Shown one piece after another: positions 46,702-57,447 of a DNA stretch of 64,000 nt (the stretch's first letter is position 1; each line of letters begins with the position of its first letter). The notes beneath the pieces are model-generated. The model saw only the letters and a program-made list of their open reading frames with translations, was not told where the DNA came from and searched no databases. The stretch is taken from assembly GCF_914767665.1 (NCBI RefSeq), contig NC_059501.1, positions 33,022,501-33,086,500 of the forward strand, in the 5' to 3' direction. This DNA comes from Harmonia axyridis (lineage: Eukaryota > Arthropoda > Insecta > Coleoptera > Coccinellidae). The translations under genes were made by a program, and so were the position numbers.

Positions 46702-47857
46702 CCTTATGATATTACTTACGAAAATATACTATCTAGGAATTCATTTCTTGAAAATAATGAGGTTCAAATATCTAACTTCTTGTTCACGACTCTCATTTTA
46801 TCAAACACCAAAATTCTGATAACTGCTTGGCAAGTTTGCTTCATGACATATCATGGCGAATATATATTTTTTTTTGTACTTTGACATGGAAATTGTTTTT
46901 CGAACGCAAACTCAAGATAAAAGGAAACCCGATAGATAGAAGTCTGTAGTTTATCTATCTCCTCAAACTTCTTCAACCAAAAAACTCGAATATTAGAGAA
47001 ATTTCTTCATGTTATAGTAGCAGAATTACAATTTTCGAGAAATTCACGTACGCACAATGTTTGATCCGATCCCGAGAATCATTTCATAGCAACTTAATTC
47101 CCAAGGGTCGGGCTACCATATGACATATCCCCTGCACCTCTACGAATCGCTGCGTTCACGCGGTAAGCTAAACAATTAAAAAATTCCTTTGTGACATCTC
47201 ATATAATTTCAATTTTTATAGAAATCATAGGTTATAGATATCACAAATATCTCCTCAGGGTTGGGCTGAATGAAATTCCTAAAAATTCATAAACTTACTT
47301 TCTAAAATTTTTATTATATTAATAAAAGGAATGATACACTCAGCTATACGTTTCACAATTTTGATAAATATACATAGTTAATTGTTGTGTACATGCATCT
47401 TACAGATTTCATTCCATTCTTCAAACTGTGTTTTGAAAATGATAACTTGAAACATGCATGTCAAAAACAATAAATTATAATATATTTTCATCAAAATTGT
47501 GAAACGTACAGCCAACTGTTTTATTTTTTATTAATATTTAAATTATATTTTACCAAATGATTGATTCCGATGAAAATTTCATATGAACTTCTTCAAGATT
47601 CAGATCGATGGATTAGGCCAATTGGAATACGATATCGTAAAATTTGAAATATTGAAATAATATATAGAACACAATATTCCGTTTTGAACTTGCTCACGTA
47701 AAGGATAATGTTAAAGCTTCGCTGTTCAACTTCCCGCCTTGAATATACCGGAGATTAATTTTATTTTTCAGATAATTCTCCCAGTATATGCAAGATATTG
47801 AGGAAAGGAAATGGAGAGATGGAAATGTAATGGACTCTTGCGAGGAATTCGAAACAT

Positions 47858-48565
47858 TTTCATATCTAAGAGATTTATATAAGACGTTACCTATTACACT
47901 TTTATTGCAATTTGACGGAAACGTAGGAAAGTGGAAATAGTAGTAGTAACTGTTATTTATTGCTATACAAATGGCCATCGACCTAGGGTCCTTCAGCCTA
48001 AGTGGAAATATTTAGAGTAGAATTGATGAATTGCTTGGGATATTACGAAAACTAGTACTACTTGATTTTGAATGATGATGTTGAAGTGAACCGCGTTTCA
48101 TAATATGCCTTTTTCATGTCCATATTTTGACGCCTATTTTCTTGAGTTATTTGTGAGGGGATTTTATATTTTTCCATAATCATTTCAGATATTGAATATA
48201 GATATATTTTCTGGTTAAATACAATTATACAATCAACAAAATGTAAAATCAAATTGCAACAAGAAATTATACTGTGTTCTTTCAAATTTGAGTTCTGCTA
48301 CGTCGAACAGATAAAAAATCATGTTGGTAGGCCTGCATTTTAATATTTCAGGTATACAGTTGTGTTAAGCCCAAAAACGACTGATTGCATAATGCATTCT
48401 ACACTATCCTGAGCAACTTTGGTTTCATGTCTGATGGTCTTATACTAGGTACTTGAGTACTCAATTTACACTGTAGATGTCCATACAAAATTCAGATGCA
48501 AATTAAGCATACGCAAATGTAAAATTCTCAGGATTTCTATATCTCGAGTTCTACAAGGACGATGT
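47858..48565 (-). repeat. Interspersed repeat B, copy 1
   Basis: About 700 bp that recur at 52390-53097 in the same orientation with roughly 93% identity, from 'tcatatctaagagatttat' to 'tctcgagttNtacaagga'. On the minus strand 'gcaataaataacag' (poly-A-signal-like AATAAA at 47961-47956) sits beside a short TAC/TAG repeat, like the 3' end of a retroelement. Frames such as 47978-47694 run through it without a domain. Confidence 0.85.
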
Positions 48566-48969
48566 TGATGAAAATATGTATGAATACCTATGCAGATTGA
48601 GTTTATTGCCATTAAATTTTACATCCGCATCCACTCATGTACAAACGTGGAATACATTCTTTTGATCCGATTCTCATCAAATTTGCTATTGGCTTTTGTG
48701 TTGGAAGATTGAAGCTCTCATATCGGGTCCTCTTCAAGAAGTAAAAGGTCTAAGTCATGCCTAACGCGCTTCCTTATCTAACACTTTATCTACATCGGCG
48801 CGTCGGGAAATCGAGAATATTCCTACGCCTAAAGAAGTGAAGCGACCAGTTTCAGATCTAAGTAAATGTCTTGTGACTATGAATGGGTTCGGAAAGTCAA
48901 ATCGGGGATTTCAAAATAAATGGTACAAAAAGTACGATTGGTTACTGGCAGTATATCTTTTTCCTAAAA

Positions 48970-49330
48970 AGTTGATGAGGCAACTGACATAAGTTGCCAT
49001 ATACAATTTTCCATTATGTAAAAAATGACAAACTTACTGAGCGATTCATTTGATTTCATGATGTAACGTCTGGAAAATTTATTTCAATTTTCGTCTGCCA
49101 AATTCGGAAAATTTGACTTGAAATCAAAATAAGTGGCTCAGACATATAATGGGGCTAATGTTATGTCGGGAGTAGTAAACAGGTTACAGGCAAAAATAAA
49201 ATCTATAGCACCACAAGCGATGTTTGCTCATCGTTGTACACACGTACCCAATTTCTTTTGAGTAATGCGTGCAGTTCAGTTCAACAGGTTAAAGTTTTTT
49301 CTCTATCTTCCAGGATTACCATCATATGAT
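48970..49330 (+). pseudogene. hAT-type transposase relic (DUF4371-like region)
   Basis: In one plus-strand frame, interrupted by three stops, the sequence reads VDEATDISCHIQFSI, then VAQTYNGANVMSGVVNRLQA, KIKSIAPQAMFAHRCTHVPN and further on a CSSVQQVKVF-like phrase. 'DExTDIS' (catalytic Asp block), 'QxYDGAxxMSG' and 'HCxAHxLNLV' are the usual succession in hAT-related proteins of the 52-kDa-repressor/zinc-finger-MYM type; here the last motif is degraded to HRCTHVPN. Only this middle portion is present and the relic is abutted by a LINE fragment. Confidence 0.8.
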
Positions 49331-49369
49331 GATGAAATTTGTACGTAAACTCAAAATATATGTCTCTAT

Positions 49370-50160
49370 TACGATAATGAAAATACTGTTGATCATGATA
49401 TACTCTTGAAAAAATTACATGCTTACGGAATAAGAGATAAACAACTTAATTGAAGTCAACAGAAATAAATACATATCATATGACGCATTTTTGTGCAATG
49501 GAATCGAGAATGGAATGGTACAGGGTAATATACTCGGGTCGCTCTTTTCTTGATCTATATAAATGACCTTCCACTTGTGTTTCAGGATGGTGTATTGGTT
49601 ATCATGTACGCAGATGACACGAACATCATTGCTTCCGAGGAAAATATTAACTCTGCAAATTCAGCAGCAATGGCGGTATCCGAGGTGTGTCGGAAAAATA
49701 GTCTGAAAATTAACACAACTAAAACCGAGTGCATAATTTTTTTCTGCGTCCAAAAAGCCTAATGACCCAACTTCATTGCATTTACTCGGTTAAAGTTTTC
49801 AGAACTGGGGTGAACATCTAACAAGCCTCAAACAAAAATTAACATCAGTCATATATTCATTTCGGGTGTTATCGCAACAAGTTGATCAAAACGTGATGAA
49901 AGTTCTTTATTTCGCCAACTTTCAAGCACACTTGAATTATGGAATAATTGCTTGGGGAGGTTATTCTGGTATTGAACGGATCTTTGTTATGCAAAAGTCC
50001 GCTATAAGAATCATTTATGGATTACCATATAGACAACCATGCAGAGGTTTGTTCAGGAAAAATAACATCCTAACTTCAGCCGCTGGCCTTCAAATCTTCA
50101 GATGCTTTTTGTTTTTCCACCAAAAAAGACATGATTATTCCAAACAACGAGAATACAAAT
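49370..50160 (+). pseudogene. Reverse transcriptase relic of a Jockey-superfamily LINE
   Basis: Order of motifs on the plus strand: NTVDHDILLKKLHAYGIRDK (motif A region, 49374), stops, then VQGNILGSLFFLIYINDLPL (normally GVPQGSVLGPLLFLIYINDL, 49519-49580), VIMYADDTNII (motif C, YADD at 49605-49616), SLKINTTKTECI, then in another frame SFRVLSQQVDQNVMKVLYFA, HLNYGIIAWG, RIFVMQKSAIRIIYGLPYRQ and PCRGLFRKNNILT. The last part is the typical C-terminal wording of these LINEs (QKRAIRII, YRxSCRxxF). Frameshifts separate the pieces; no endonuclease is seen. Similarity ends about 65 bp before the TIR element at 50227. Confidence 0.9.
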
Positions 50161-50226
50161 AATACCTGACGTAGACCTCCGTTAAATTAAACACTCTCTT
50201 ACACTCACTGAAAGGAATGTACAATA

Positions 50227-51680
50227 TACAGGGTGGCCACTTTTTTAATGGGATTGTATTGGTAACTTTTGAACCATAAGAGTTAGAAGGTCAGTCAAAT
50301 GGAGAAAAAGTTGCATGCATAGAAGCATTATCAAGCAGTTCAAACAAATCGAGATTATCAGGGCCGGTTATTGAGATATCATAAGAAAAGTAAATTTTGT
50401 CATTTTGATTTTTCTTTTTTTCCCATTTTATTTCAAATATTATCAAATAATGTTACAGCAATTTTTTATTCGACAGTAAATTATCCTCAATTTGACGTAA
50501 TCAGATTTCGTATCCATCGTTTCGTACTCCCTCATTTTTTTCAATACGGACCTGCATATTTTATGACACTTTTCAAAATAACTTTTAACGCTTAATTCAA
50601 CAATATATCATACAATGTCATTCAAATTTGATATTCAGGTGATTTTGACCCTTTTCCAAATTTCTTTGTATCGGATCTGTGATACATTTAGGTACCTTTA
50701 GTTTAATTAACAACATTCAATACATTTCGATGAGAAAATCAACTTACTTATCTTGAACTAAATGGAACATATCAGAATCAAATCAAGAAACAAGTAATAA
50801 TTATTTACAAATTTCAATTCATAACAATTAAACGAATTATCATTTAATGAGAGAAAAATCGAATGATTATTCGAAAGTGAATGAAAATTAATGAAGTAAG
50901 TGTTCGAAATGTCTACCATTTTGTAAAATGCACTTAACGGTTCTGGAACCCATACTTCTTATTTATTTGCTTATTTCGTCTTCTTGAATACCTTCCAATA
51001 CATTCTCAATCTTCTCGCGAGAAATCACTATTGTTGGATTTGTCATTTGTTCCGTTGAAACAAATTACAGAATCGAACTTTATTTTGATATCATTACGAT
51101 ATAAGTTTTGCAAGGCTTGGTATTCAAATTTAAAATCATTGCATTCGCGTCTCTTGACTATTTTGTTAACAGCAGTTTTTGATAAATTGCATTCACTACA
51201 GATCCGACCCAAAGAAAATTGGATAAGGGTCAAAATCACCTGAAAATCAACTTTGATTGACATTGTATGATATATCGTTGAATTCAGCGTTAAAAGTTAT
51301 TTCGAAAAGTGTCATAAAATATACAGGTCCGTATTGAAAAAAATGAGGTTAAGGGTGGCCCAGAGAGCACGAAACGTTGGATACAAAATCTGATTACGTC
51401 AAATTGAGAACAATTTACTGTCGAATAAAAAATTCCTGTAACATTTTTTGATAATATTTGAAATAAAGTGAGAAAATAAGAAAAATCAAAATGACAGAAT
51501 TTACTTTATTTATGCCGCCCTCAATCTCGATCTCAATAAGCCGCCCTGATAATCTCGATTTGTTTGAACTGCTTGATAATGCTTCTATGCATGCAACTTT
51601 TTCTCCATTTGACCGACCTTCTAACTCTTATGGTTTAAAAGTTACCAATATAATCCCATTGAAAAAATGGCCATCCTGTA
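50227..51680 (-). mobile_element. 1.45-kb TIR element (TACAGGGTGGCCACTTTTTT ends)
   Basis: Left arm 50227-50680 and right arm 51198-51680 are inverted repeats of 450-480 bp at roughly 88% identity, starting TACAGGGTGGCCAC... and ending ...TGGCCATCCTGTA. Shared blocks include 'gaaccataagagttagaagg', 'atcaagcagttcaaacaaat' and 'gattttgaccctt'. TA borders both ends. The ~520-bp interior has a minus-strand remnant of a coding region (51263-51006). Confidence 0.92.
51006..51263 (-). pseudogene. Possible transposase fragment inside the 50.2-kb TIR element
   Basis: 85 codons: VILTLIQFSLGRICSECNLS, KTAVNKIVKRRECNDFKFEY, QALQNLYRNDIKIKFDSVIC. The start lies in the right arm. The succession 'helix-turn-helix with S-K-T-x-V-x-K-I', then 'F-x-Y-Q-x-L-Q-x-L-x-x-N-D-x-x-x-K/R-x-x-F' resembles the linker before the first catalytic Asp in DUF4817/DDE_3-type insect transposases, in a very degraded form. 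No catalytic residue is present. The resemblance is weak and by eye. Confidence 0.35.
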
Positions 51681-51898
51681 TAATGTGTTTTTGAGAATAA
51701 ATTTCCATTAAAATCATTATTATTATTGATACTTTTTTTCTAATGTGCCTCAGTGCCTCACCATCTCATACTGTCACTTGTCGTCACTGGTAAAAGTGTT
51801 AATTAAGTATGGCTATTAAAAGAAAATTTCTAGGACTTATACAATGAAAAATTAGGTTAATAAAGATGATGCTACACAGAGACTAAAAGGAATATTAC

Positions 51899-52054
51899 CT
51901 TCACAGGAATCGAAGCCACCTCTCCTCCATCCAGCACAAATGAAAATATGGGGTATGTGTTCTATGTATCCAGCAGATCGATACATTGACTCGCAGACCG
52001 AGTTGTTAACCACTGGAACTGACACTTCCTGGAGAACGGAAGGCAGGGGACCAT
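51899..52054 (-). CDS. Serine protease, penultimate exon (specificity-pocket Asp)
   Basis: Minus-strand exon of 156 bp between acceptor tttttcag (plus 52055-52062) and donor gtaata (51898-51893). It completes a split Asp codon and reads GPLPSVLQEVSVPVVNNSVC, then ESMYRSAGYIEHIPHIFICA and GWRRGGFDSCE, ending with the first base of Gly. The Cys residues (VNNSVC, FICAGW, FDSC) form the standard disulfides of the C-terminal barrel, and the Asp in FDSCEGDSGG is position 189, giving Arg/Lys specificity. Phase-1 borders match both neighbours, so the three exons give one uninterrupted frame. No disabling change is seen. Confidence 0.95.
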
Positions 52055-52150
52055 CTGAAAAATGAAAACGATGAAATATTCGCCAGCTAATCTTTCCGAC
52101 TCCTGCTGCCTTCGTTACGTGTCTGGCATGTCTACTTTTGGTTGGAGCGT

Positions 52151-52384
52151 GACTGCTGCTCTTGAGCTTGTAGATTTAATCACTAAGTATCTCTGAGGTT
52201 CATTTTCTCTCAGTTTATGTCCCTTATAGGGAACTCTAATGGTCTGCTGAATTTCAACCGGAAAGTTTTCACACGTCAGGTAATGTTTTTTTGCCAATGT
52301 ATTCTACTTGTATTATCAATTTGAAGTGGGTGACTTTACCAGTCAACTTACTAATTGATAATAATTTGTTTCCTCGAGATAAAC
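52151..52384 (-). repeat. Direct repeat A, copy 1
   Basis: About 234 bp, from gactgctgctcttgagct to tcctcgagataaac, repeated at 53096-53328 with about 98% identity. Reads through as an open frame on the minus strand for 60-70 codons in both copies without known domain. Confidence 0.92.
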
Positions 52385-52389
52385 AACGT

Positions 52390-53095
52390 TCATATCTAAG
52401 AGATTTATATAAGACGTTACCTATTACACTTTTATTATAATTTGACGAAAACGTAGGAAAGTGGAAATAGTAGTAGTAACTGTTATTTATTGCTATACAA
52501 AGGGCCATCGACTTAGGGTCCTTCAGCCTAAGTGGAAATATTTAGAGTAGAATTGATGAATTGCTTGGGATATTACGAAAAATAGTACTAATTGATTTTG
52601 AATGTTGATGTTGGAGTGAACCCTGTTTCATAATATGCCTTTTTCATGGCTATATTTTGACGCCTATTCTCATGAGTTATTTGTGAGGGGTTTTTTAATT
52701 TTTTTCATAATTATTTCAGAGAATAAATATGGACAGATTTTCTGTGTTGATACAATTATACAATCAACAAAATGTAAAATTGAATTGCAACAAGCAGTGT
52801 TCTTTCAAATTTGAGTTCTGCTACGTCGAACAGATTAAAAATCATGTTGGTAAGCCTGCATTTCAATATATCAGCTGTGTTGAATTTTAAGCCCAAAAAC
52901 GACTGATTGCATAATGCATTCTAGACAATCCTGAGCAACTTTGGTTTCATGTCTGATGGTCTCATATTAGGTACTTGGGTACTTTATTTGCACTGTAGAT
53001 ATCCATACAAAATTCAGCTCCTCCAGATGAAGGATGCAAATTAAGCATGCGCTAATGTAAAATTTCCAGGATTTCTATATCTCGAGTTGTACAAG
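52390..53095 (-). repeat. Interspersed repeat B, copy 2
   Basis: About 700 bp matching 47858-48565 (same orientation) and lying exactly between the two A copies. Differences from copy 1 include a ~25-bp insertion near 53010 ('gctcctccagatgaagg'). Confidence 0.88.
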
Positions 53096-53328
53096 GACTG
53101 CTGCTCTTGAGCTTGTAGATTTAATCACTAAGTATCTCTGAGGTTCATTTTCTCTTAGTTTATGTCCCTTATAGGGAACTCTAATGGTCTGCTGAATTTC
53201 AACCGGAAAGTTTTCACACGTCAGGTAATGTTTTTTGCAAATGTATTCTACTTGTATTATCAATTTGAAGTGGGTGATTTCACCAGTCAATTTACTAATT
53301 GATAATAATTTGTTTCCTCGAGATAAAC
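53096..53328 (-). repeat. Direct repeat A, copy 2
   Basis: Second copy of 52151-52384. The 47.8-kb copy of B has no A on either side, so A is not simply part of B. The ends do not read TG...CA, so an LTR is not demonstrated. Confidence 0.92.
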
Positions 53329-53621
53329 TTCAGTTTCGTATAGGTTTCATTGAAGTAATGTATCATTTATTTTCAATAATGTTTAGCTCTACAATTAATT
53401 GCTTTTTAGTGGATGCCTATAGTCCTTATCGGCAAAATATTATCGAATAATTTGGAAAATAGTGGCATTGCCCTATACCCATTCCCTAAAATTGCAGGCT
53501 TTCAAGAGTTATGCCGAATGAAAGTTTTTGATAAAATACTTCAACTAATATAGTTAGGACATATTATTTCGAGCACTGATTCGGACTCAAGAAAATATCC
53601 TGCATCTACCCTGAGAACCTG

Positions 53622-54994
53622 TACAGGGTGGGCAAATAAGCGAGGTGAGCGGCAATATCTCAGAATCCACTCATCGTAGAGACTTGCGGAAAAAAATTTT
53701 ACCACTAAAGTGAACAAGAGAACACACTGGAAATTGTTTAGAGGTTCATACCTCTACCGCTAGGGGGCGTAATAGCTACCGTCGAGTAGAAAAATGAATT
53801 TTACTCGAAAATGTTTCATATAGTCTGAAAGATAATATCTTGTTGATTGAGTACAAAATATAGTAATGATAAATTTGTTTTTGCTGCTTTCGATAGGGGG
53901 TGCTAAGTCAGAAGTTCATTCATTTAACTCCGAAATTTCAAATGAAATGATAGGATTTTCTCAACAGAAACAGAAATTTCATCAAATTTGCATGAAAAAA
54001 CCTGAAGGTCGCAAAGCGATAATTTCAGGAGTTCTGAAGTTATGCCCGAAAGAAGATATTCTTCAACTGATGCACGGCGAAAAACCAAATTGTTTCTTTA
54101 AGTTCTTACAGAAACAGAAATCCCATCAACTTTGTATGAAAATACCAAAAAGTCGCAAAGCGATAGCTTCAGGCGTTCTGGAGTTATGGCCGAAAAAAAA
54201 GATTCTTCATCTAATGCACTGAAAAACTAAATTGTGTCTTCTTAAGGCCATAATTCCAGAACGCCTGAAGCTATCGCTTTGCGACCTTTCGGTTTTTTCA
54301 TACAAATTTGATGGGATTTCTGTTTCTGTAAGAACTTAAAGACACAATTTGGTTTTGCGCCGTGCATCAGTTGAAGAATATCTTCTTTCGGCCATAACTT
54401 CAGAACGCCTGCAATTATCGCTTTGCGACCTTCAGGTGTTTTCATGCGAACTTGATGGAACTTCTGTTTCTGTTAAGAAAATCCTATCATTACATTTGAA
54501 ATTTCGGAGTAAAATGAACGAAACAATGAACTTGTGACTTAGCGCTCTTTATCGAAAGCAGCAAAAACAAATATATCATGGGTATATTTTGTCCTCAATC
54601 AACAAGATATTATCTTTCAGACGAGATCTAGTTTGCTCAAAAATGTTGAGCCAAACTGAAGTTGCAGGCGTTTCAATCAGTCAGATTTCTCCTTTTCACC
54701 TACCCTTATTTGATGTCGTAAAATGGAAAGTGATAATTTGAAAAGATAGAGAATTTTCCAAGGATTACTGTGATGATATTTTTTCTTCAACTTCATATTA
54801 TGAAACATTTTCGTGTAAAATTCATTTTTCTATACCTCTACCGCTAGGCCCCCTAGCGGTAGAGGTATGAACTTCAAAACAATTTCCAGTGTGTTCTCTT
54901 GATCACTTTAGTGGTAAAATTTTTTACCGCAAGTCTCCACGATGAGTGGATCCTGAGATATAGCCGCTTACCTCGCTTATTTGTCCACCCTGTA
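53622..54994. mobile_element. 1.37-kb palindromic (foldback) element, TACAGGGTGGGCAAATAAGC ends
   Basis: The left end TACAGGGTGGGCAAATAAG and the complement of the right end (TACAGGTGG-like; TACAGGGTGGACAAATAAG) are inverted repeats, and the arms pair nearly to the centre around 54235. The arms share 'agagaacacactggaaattg', 'acctctaccgctagg', 'aacaagatattatctttcag' and 'tttgctgctttcgat'. Each arm has an internal tandem duplication of about 117 bp ('gtcgcaaagcgata...cttcaactgatgcac'), so the 118-codon frame at 53866 encodes a duplicated peptide and is an artefact of the repeat. The right arm has about 140 bp extra near 54640-54780. Confidence 0.92.
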
Positions 54995-55015
54995 CAATCA
55001 TTCGTGAAACACCAT

Positions 55016-55016
55016 G

Positions 55017-55111
<95 letters not shown>
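55016..55111. repeat. (TA)n microsatellite
   Basis: About 46 TA units with one interruption (attta, 55036), directly right of the palindromic element. Tyr-Ile frames across it are artefacts. Confidence 0.97.
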
Positions 55112-55114
<3 letters not shown>

Positions 55115-56273
55115 CTATAGTATCCACCATACATCATCACAATTCAGTCGATCAAATGTGTCAATATTGTGGAAACCGCCATAAAAATCTCACATCTTAA
55201 ATTTAATTTGAAAATATTTTTCAAAATGAATGAACTGATGTTAACATAGGGTGTGGTCATTAAAGCAACTCAGTTACTATTGTTAGTAAGTATATATCGA
55301 ATTCCTCAAAAAGCGGTGACTATTTCCTCATACTTCGGTGAGTTATCTCTCACCATAGCAACTGTACTTTTATTAGGGTGAGGTTAGGTAACCACGCCCA
55401 CACGTCAGTTGTCATTATTATTTGCAGATTAGGTACTGTTTATGAAAATTTCACATGACATCTTACACTCAAAGACTTTATTAATTTAATTTGGAAACAA
55501 ATATCCTTATGAGCAATTGAGAACTTTCAGTTTTTTGCTAATTACAAGAGATTTACCATTTACAACTTCAAAAATTCTGTGGAAGAAAAATTTTGTTGAC
55601 CAATGATAAGTGTCAAGTGGTCTGTATATACGAAGCAGGTTACCTGAAATATTGAAAACCGCTCTGAAATTCTCGTATTGAACATATTCAGATTATTTGT
55701 AGTTGACTAACTTCCAATACCATTTCACTTTTTTTTCCTATCTCTATATATAACCAAATTTTTCGAAAACAAGCAAATTATCATTCAAAATATTTTTATT
55801 GTAGCAAAACAATTTTTGATTGGACTGACAATTTGTTTTAAGGAAAGAACGAATCAATCACATATTTGAACAAAATCTCTCTCAATTTATGTTTTCATAG
55901 AAATATTCTTTGTACCTAATCACGGTTTACTGAGTACCTTCTCATTTGTGATATCTAATCAACAGAAGCATACATTCCCTTTAGTAAATATGCTTTTGTT
56001 CATTCCACACCCCGTGAATTTTGTAGAAGGTTCCATGAATTTAATTCTAAATGGAATGAATTTTAGAGAGGTACCAAAACCTAGCGCATGCTGATAATAA
56101 GCTTTCTACCTCAAATTCAATGAATACTTGAAGGAGATCAAGAATAGAAGCGTCTACTTCTGTGTAGCTCCCCATTCATAATCTCCCAGCAACTTCCCAT
56201 TCGGGTCAAATGTAATGAATTCGTGCGATTCTTCCCAGACCTATATTCAGGCCAGCAAACCCTGGAATCTCAC

Positions 56274-56542
56274 CTTCATACAGTCTGCCCCATCCAGTGA
56301 CGTAGGCAGTCCTTCCAACGAAGTTTTCGTCACTCTGTGGCACGCAGACCGGAAGGATGTTGGGTTGGAACGTCACCGGTTCATAGAATCTTAGGAGAGC
56401 CAGGTCGTATTCAAAGGTCCTTGGGTCGAATTGGGGATGGGAGGCCACTATCTGCACCCTGCGTTCCTGATGCAAGTAGGGCTCGGATTCGGTGGAAAGA
56501 TCGTGCTCCCCCAAACGCAGAAGTAGGTCACTGGGTGGCACA
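56274..56542 (-). CDS. Serine protease, exon with catalytic Asp
   Basis: 269-bp minus-strand exon between acceptor gatttcag (plus 56543-56550) and donor gtgaga (56273). After one base of a split codon it reads VPPSDLLLRLGEHDLSTESE, PYLHQERRVQIVASHPQFDP and RTFEYDLALLRFYEPVTFQP, then NILPVCVPQSDENFVGRTAY and VTGWGRLYE. The catalytic Asp102 is in YDLALL; VCVP and VTGWGRL are standard trypsin-fold landmarks. GC content is well above the surroundings. The catalytic His (AAHC) and activation site should be in the preceding exon; I searched the minus strand to 64000 for an A-H-C pattern and found none, so that exon lies beyond the window and the upstream intron exceeds 7.4 kb. The SHPQFDPRTFEYDLALLRFY wording is shared with arthropod notopleural/Stubble-group proteases, as far as I recall. 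Confidence 0.95.
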
Positions 56543-56753
56543 CTGAAATCAATACAAATATTATCTGTTTGCAGAGTGTGCTGGAAAACATCCCTTTGGC
56601 CTTCATACTTCGTCCGTTTCGCGCGGTTTGGAAATGTTTTGCGATTGCTGCGCCTCTGTTATGATAACAATATTTATATTTTCATTTTTCATATCGTGTT
56701 TGCATACGTTCATATTTGGGGCGAATTGAAGATCAGTGGAACGAAAAATACGC

Positions 56754-57108
56754 TATATTCGTTGATGCGTGAAACTTTTTTACGGAATATGATTTCGATA
56801 TGCGAATGGAAATATTTGGGATTTCATTTTATTTCCAGAATGCGAATTTCAAATGGAAGAAGAATTCCAGTATTTTATGTGAAAGGAATTCCTCAATTTC
56901 CATTCGATTTTATATTATATAGCAAATATCCTGGTCCTTCATTGAATATTAATTTGAGTTTCGCGAATTTCTGTCTATTATAATGTATCAGTAGTCTAGC
57001 AACACCGATTCCAGGATATTTTACAGCCCAAACAGAAATAATTTCCCATAAGGAAATTTAAGGTTCATTTTGCACATTTTTGATCAAAAACGTAAATTTA
57101 AAATTCGT
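56754..57108. repeat. 355-bp tandem unit, copy 1
   Basis: The block from 'ttcgttgatgcgtgaaact' to 'aaaacgtaaatttaa' is repeated immediately, with a 355-bp period (gttgatgcgt at 56761 and 57116) and about 96% identity. It contains 'tagcaacaccgattccagga' and 'acagcccaaacagaaataat'. No gene; the 163- and 73-codon frames are translations of the repeat. Confidence 0.93.
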
Positions 57109-57447
57109 TATGTTCGTTGATGCGTGAAACTTTTTTACGGAATATGATTTCGATATGCGAATGGAAATATTTGGGATTTCATTTTATTTCCAGAATGCGA
57201 ATTTCAAATGGAAGAAGAATTCTAGTTTTTTATGTTAAAGGAATTCCTCAATTTCCATTCGATTTTATATTATATAGCAAATATCCTGGTCCTTTATTGA
57301 ATATTAATTCAAGTTTCGCGAATTTCCGACTATTATAATGTATCAGTAGCCTAGCAACACCGATTCCAGGACATTTTACAGCCCAAACAGAAATAATTTC
57401 CCATAAGAAAATTTAAGGTTCATTTTTCACATTTTTAATCGAAAACG
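57109..57447. repeat. 355-bp tandem unit, copy 2
   Basis: Second copy of the unit, ending near 'aatcgaaaacgtgaaa'. Its last third appears again, inverted and diverged, at 58130-58260. Confidence 0.93.

Larger units (their letters stand above)
45106..51898 (-). other. Protease intron (6.8 kb) with mobile-element debris
   Basis: Bounded by gtaata (donor, 51898) and ttctcag (acceptor, 45106). Contents, right to left on the gene: a 1.45-kb TIR element (50227-51680), RT relic (49370-50160), hAT relic (48970-49330), interspersed repeat B (47858-48565), a possible cryptic exon (47094-47167) and the recombinase-like element (45940-46701). 45106-45939 shows no element; a GC-richer 85-codon plus-strand frame (45482-45739) lacks any recognised domain. 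Confidence 0.9.
52055..56273 (-). other. Protease intron (4.2 kb) with repeats
   Basis: Bounded by gtgaga (56273) and ttttcag (52055). It contains the A-B-A direct-repeat structure (52151-53328), the 1.37-kb palindrome (53622-54994), the (TA)n tract (55016-55111), and about 1.1 kb (55112-56273) in which I see nothing further apart from a GC-richer patch near 55375-55425. Confidence 0.9.

Noticed and set aside
52151..53328. LTR retrotransposon (TRIM)
   Set aside because: Direct repeats lack TG...CA ends, and I cannot find a primer-binding site, polypurine tract or target duplication; kept only as a hypothesis in findings.
53866..54222. 118-codon frame with internal repeats
   Set aside because: Reads through tandem duplications in a palindromic element; no domain.
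54874..55140. Tyr-Ile repeat frames on both strands
   Set aside because: Translation of the (TA)n tract at 55016-55111.
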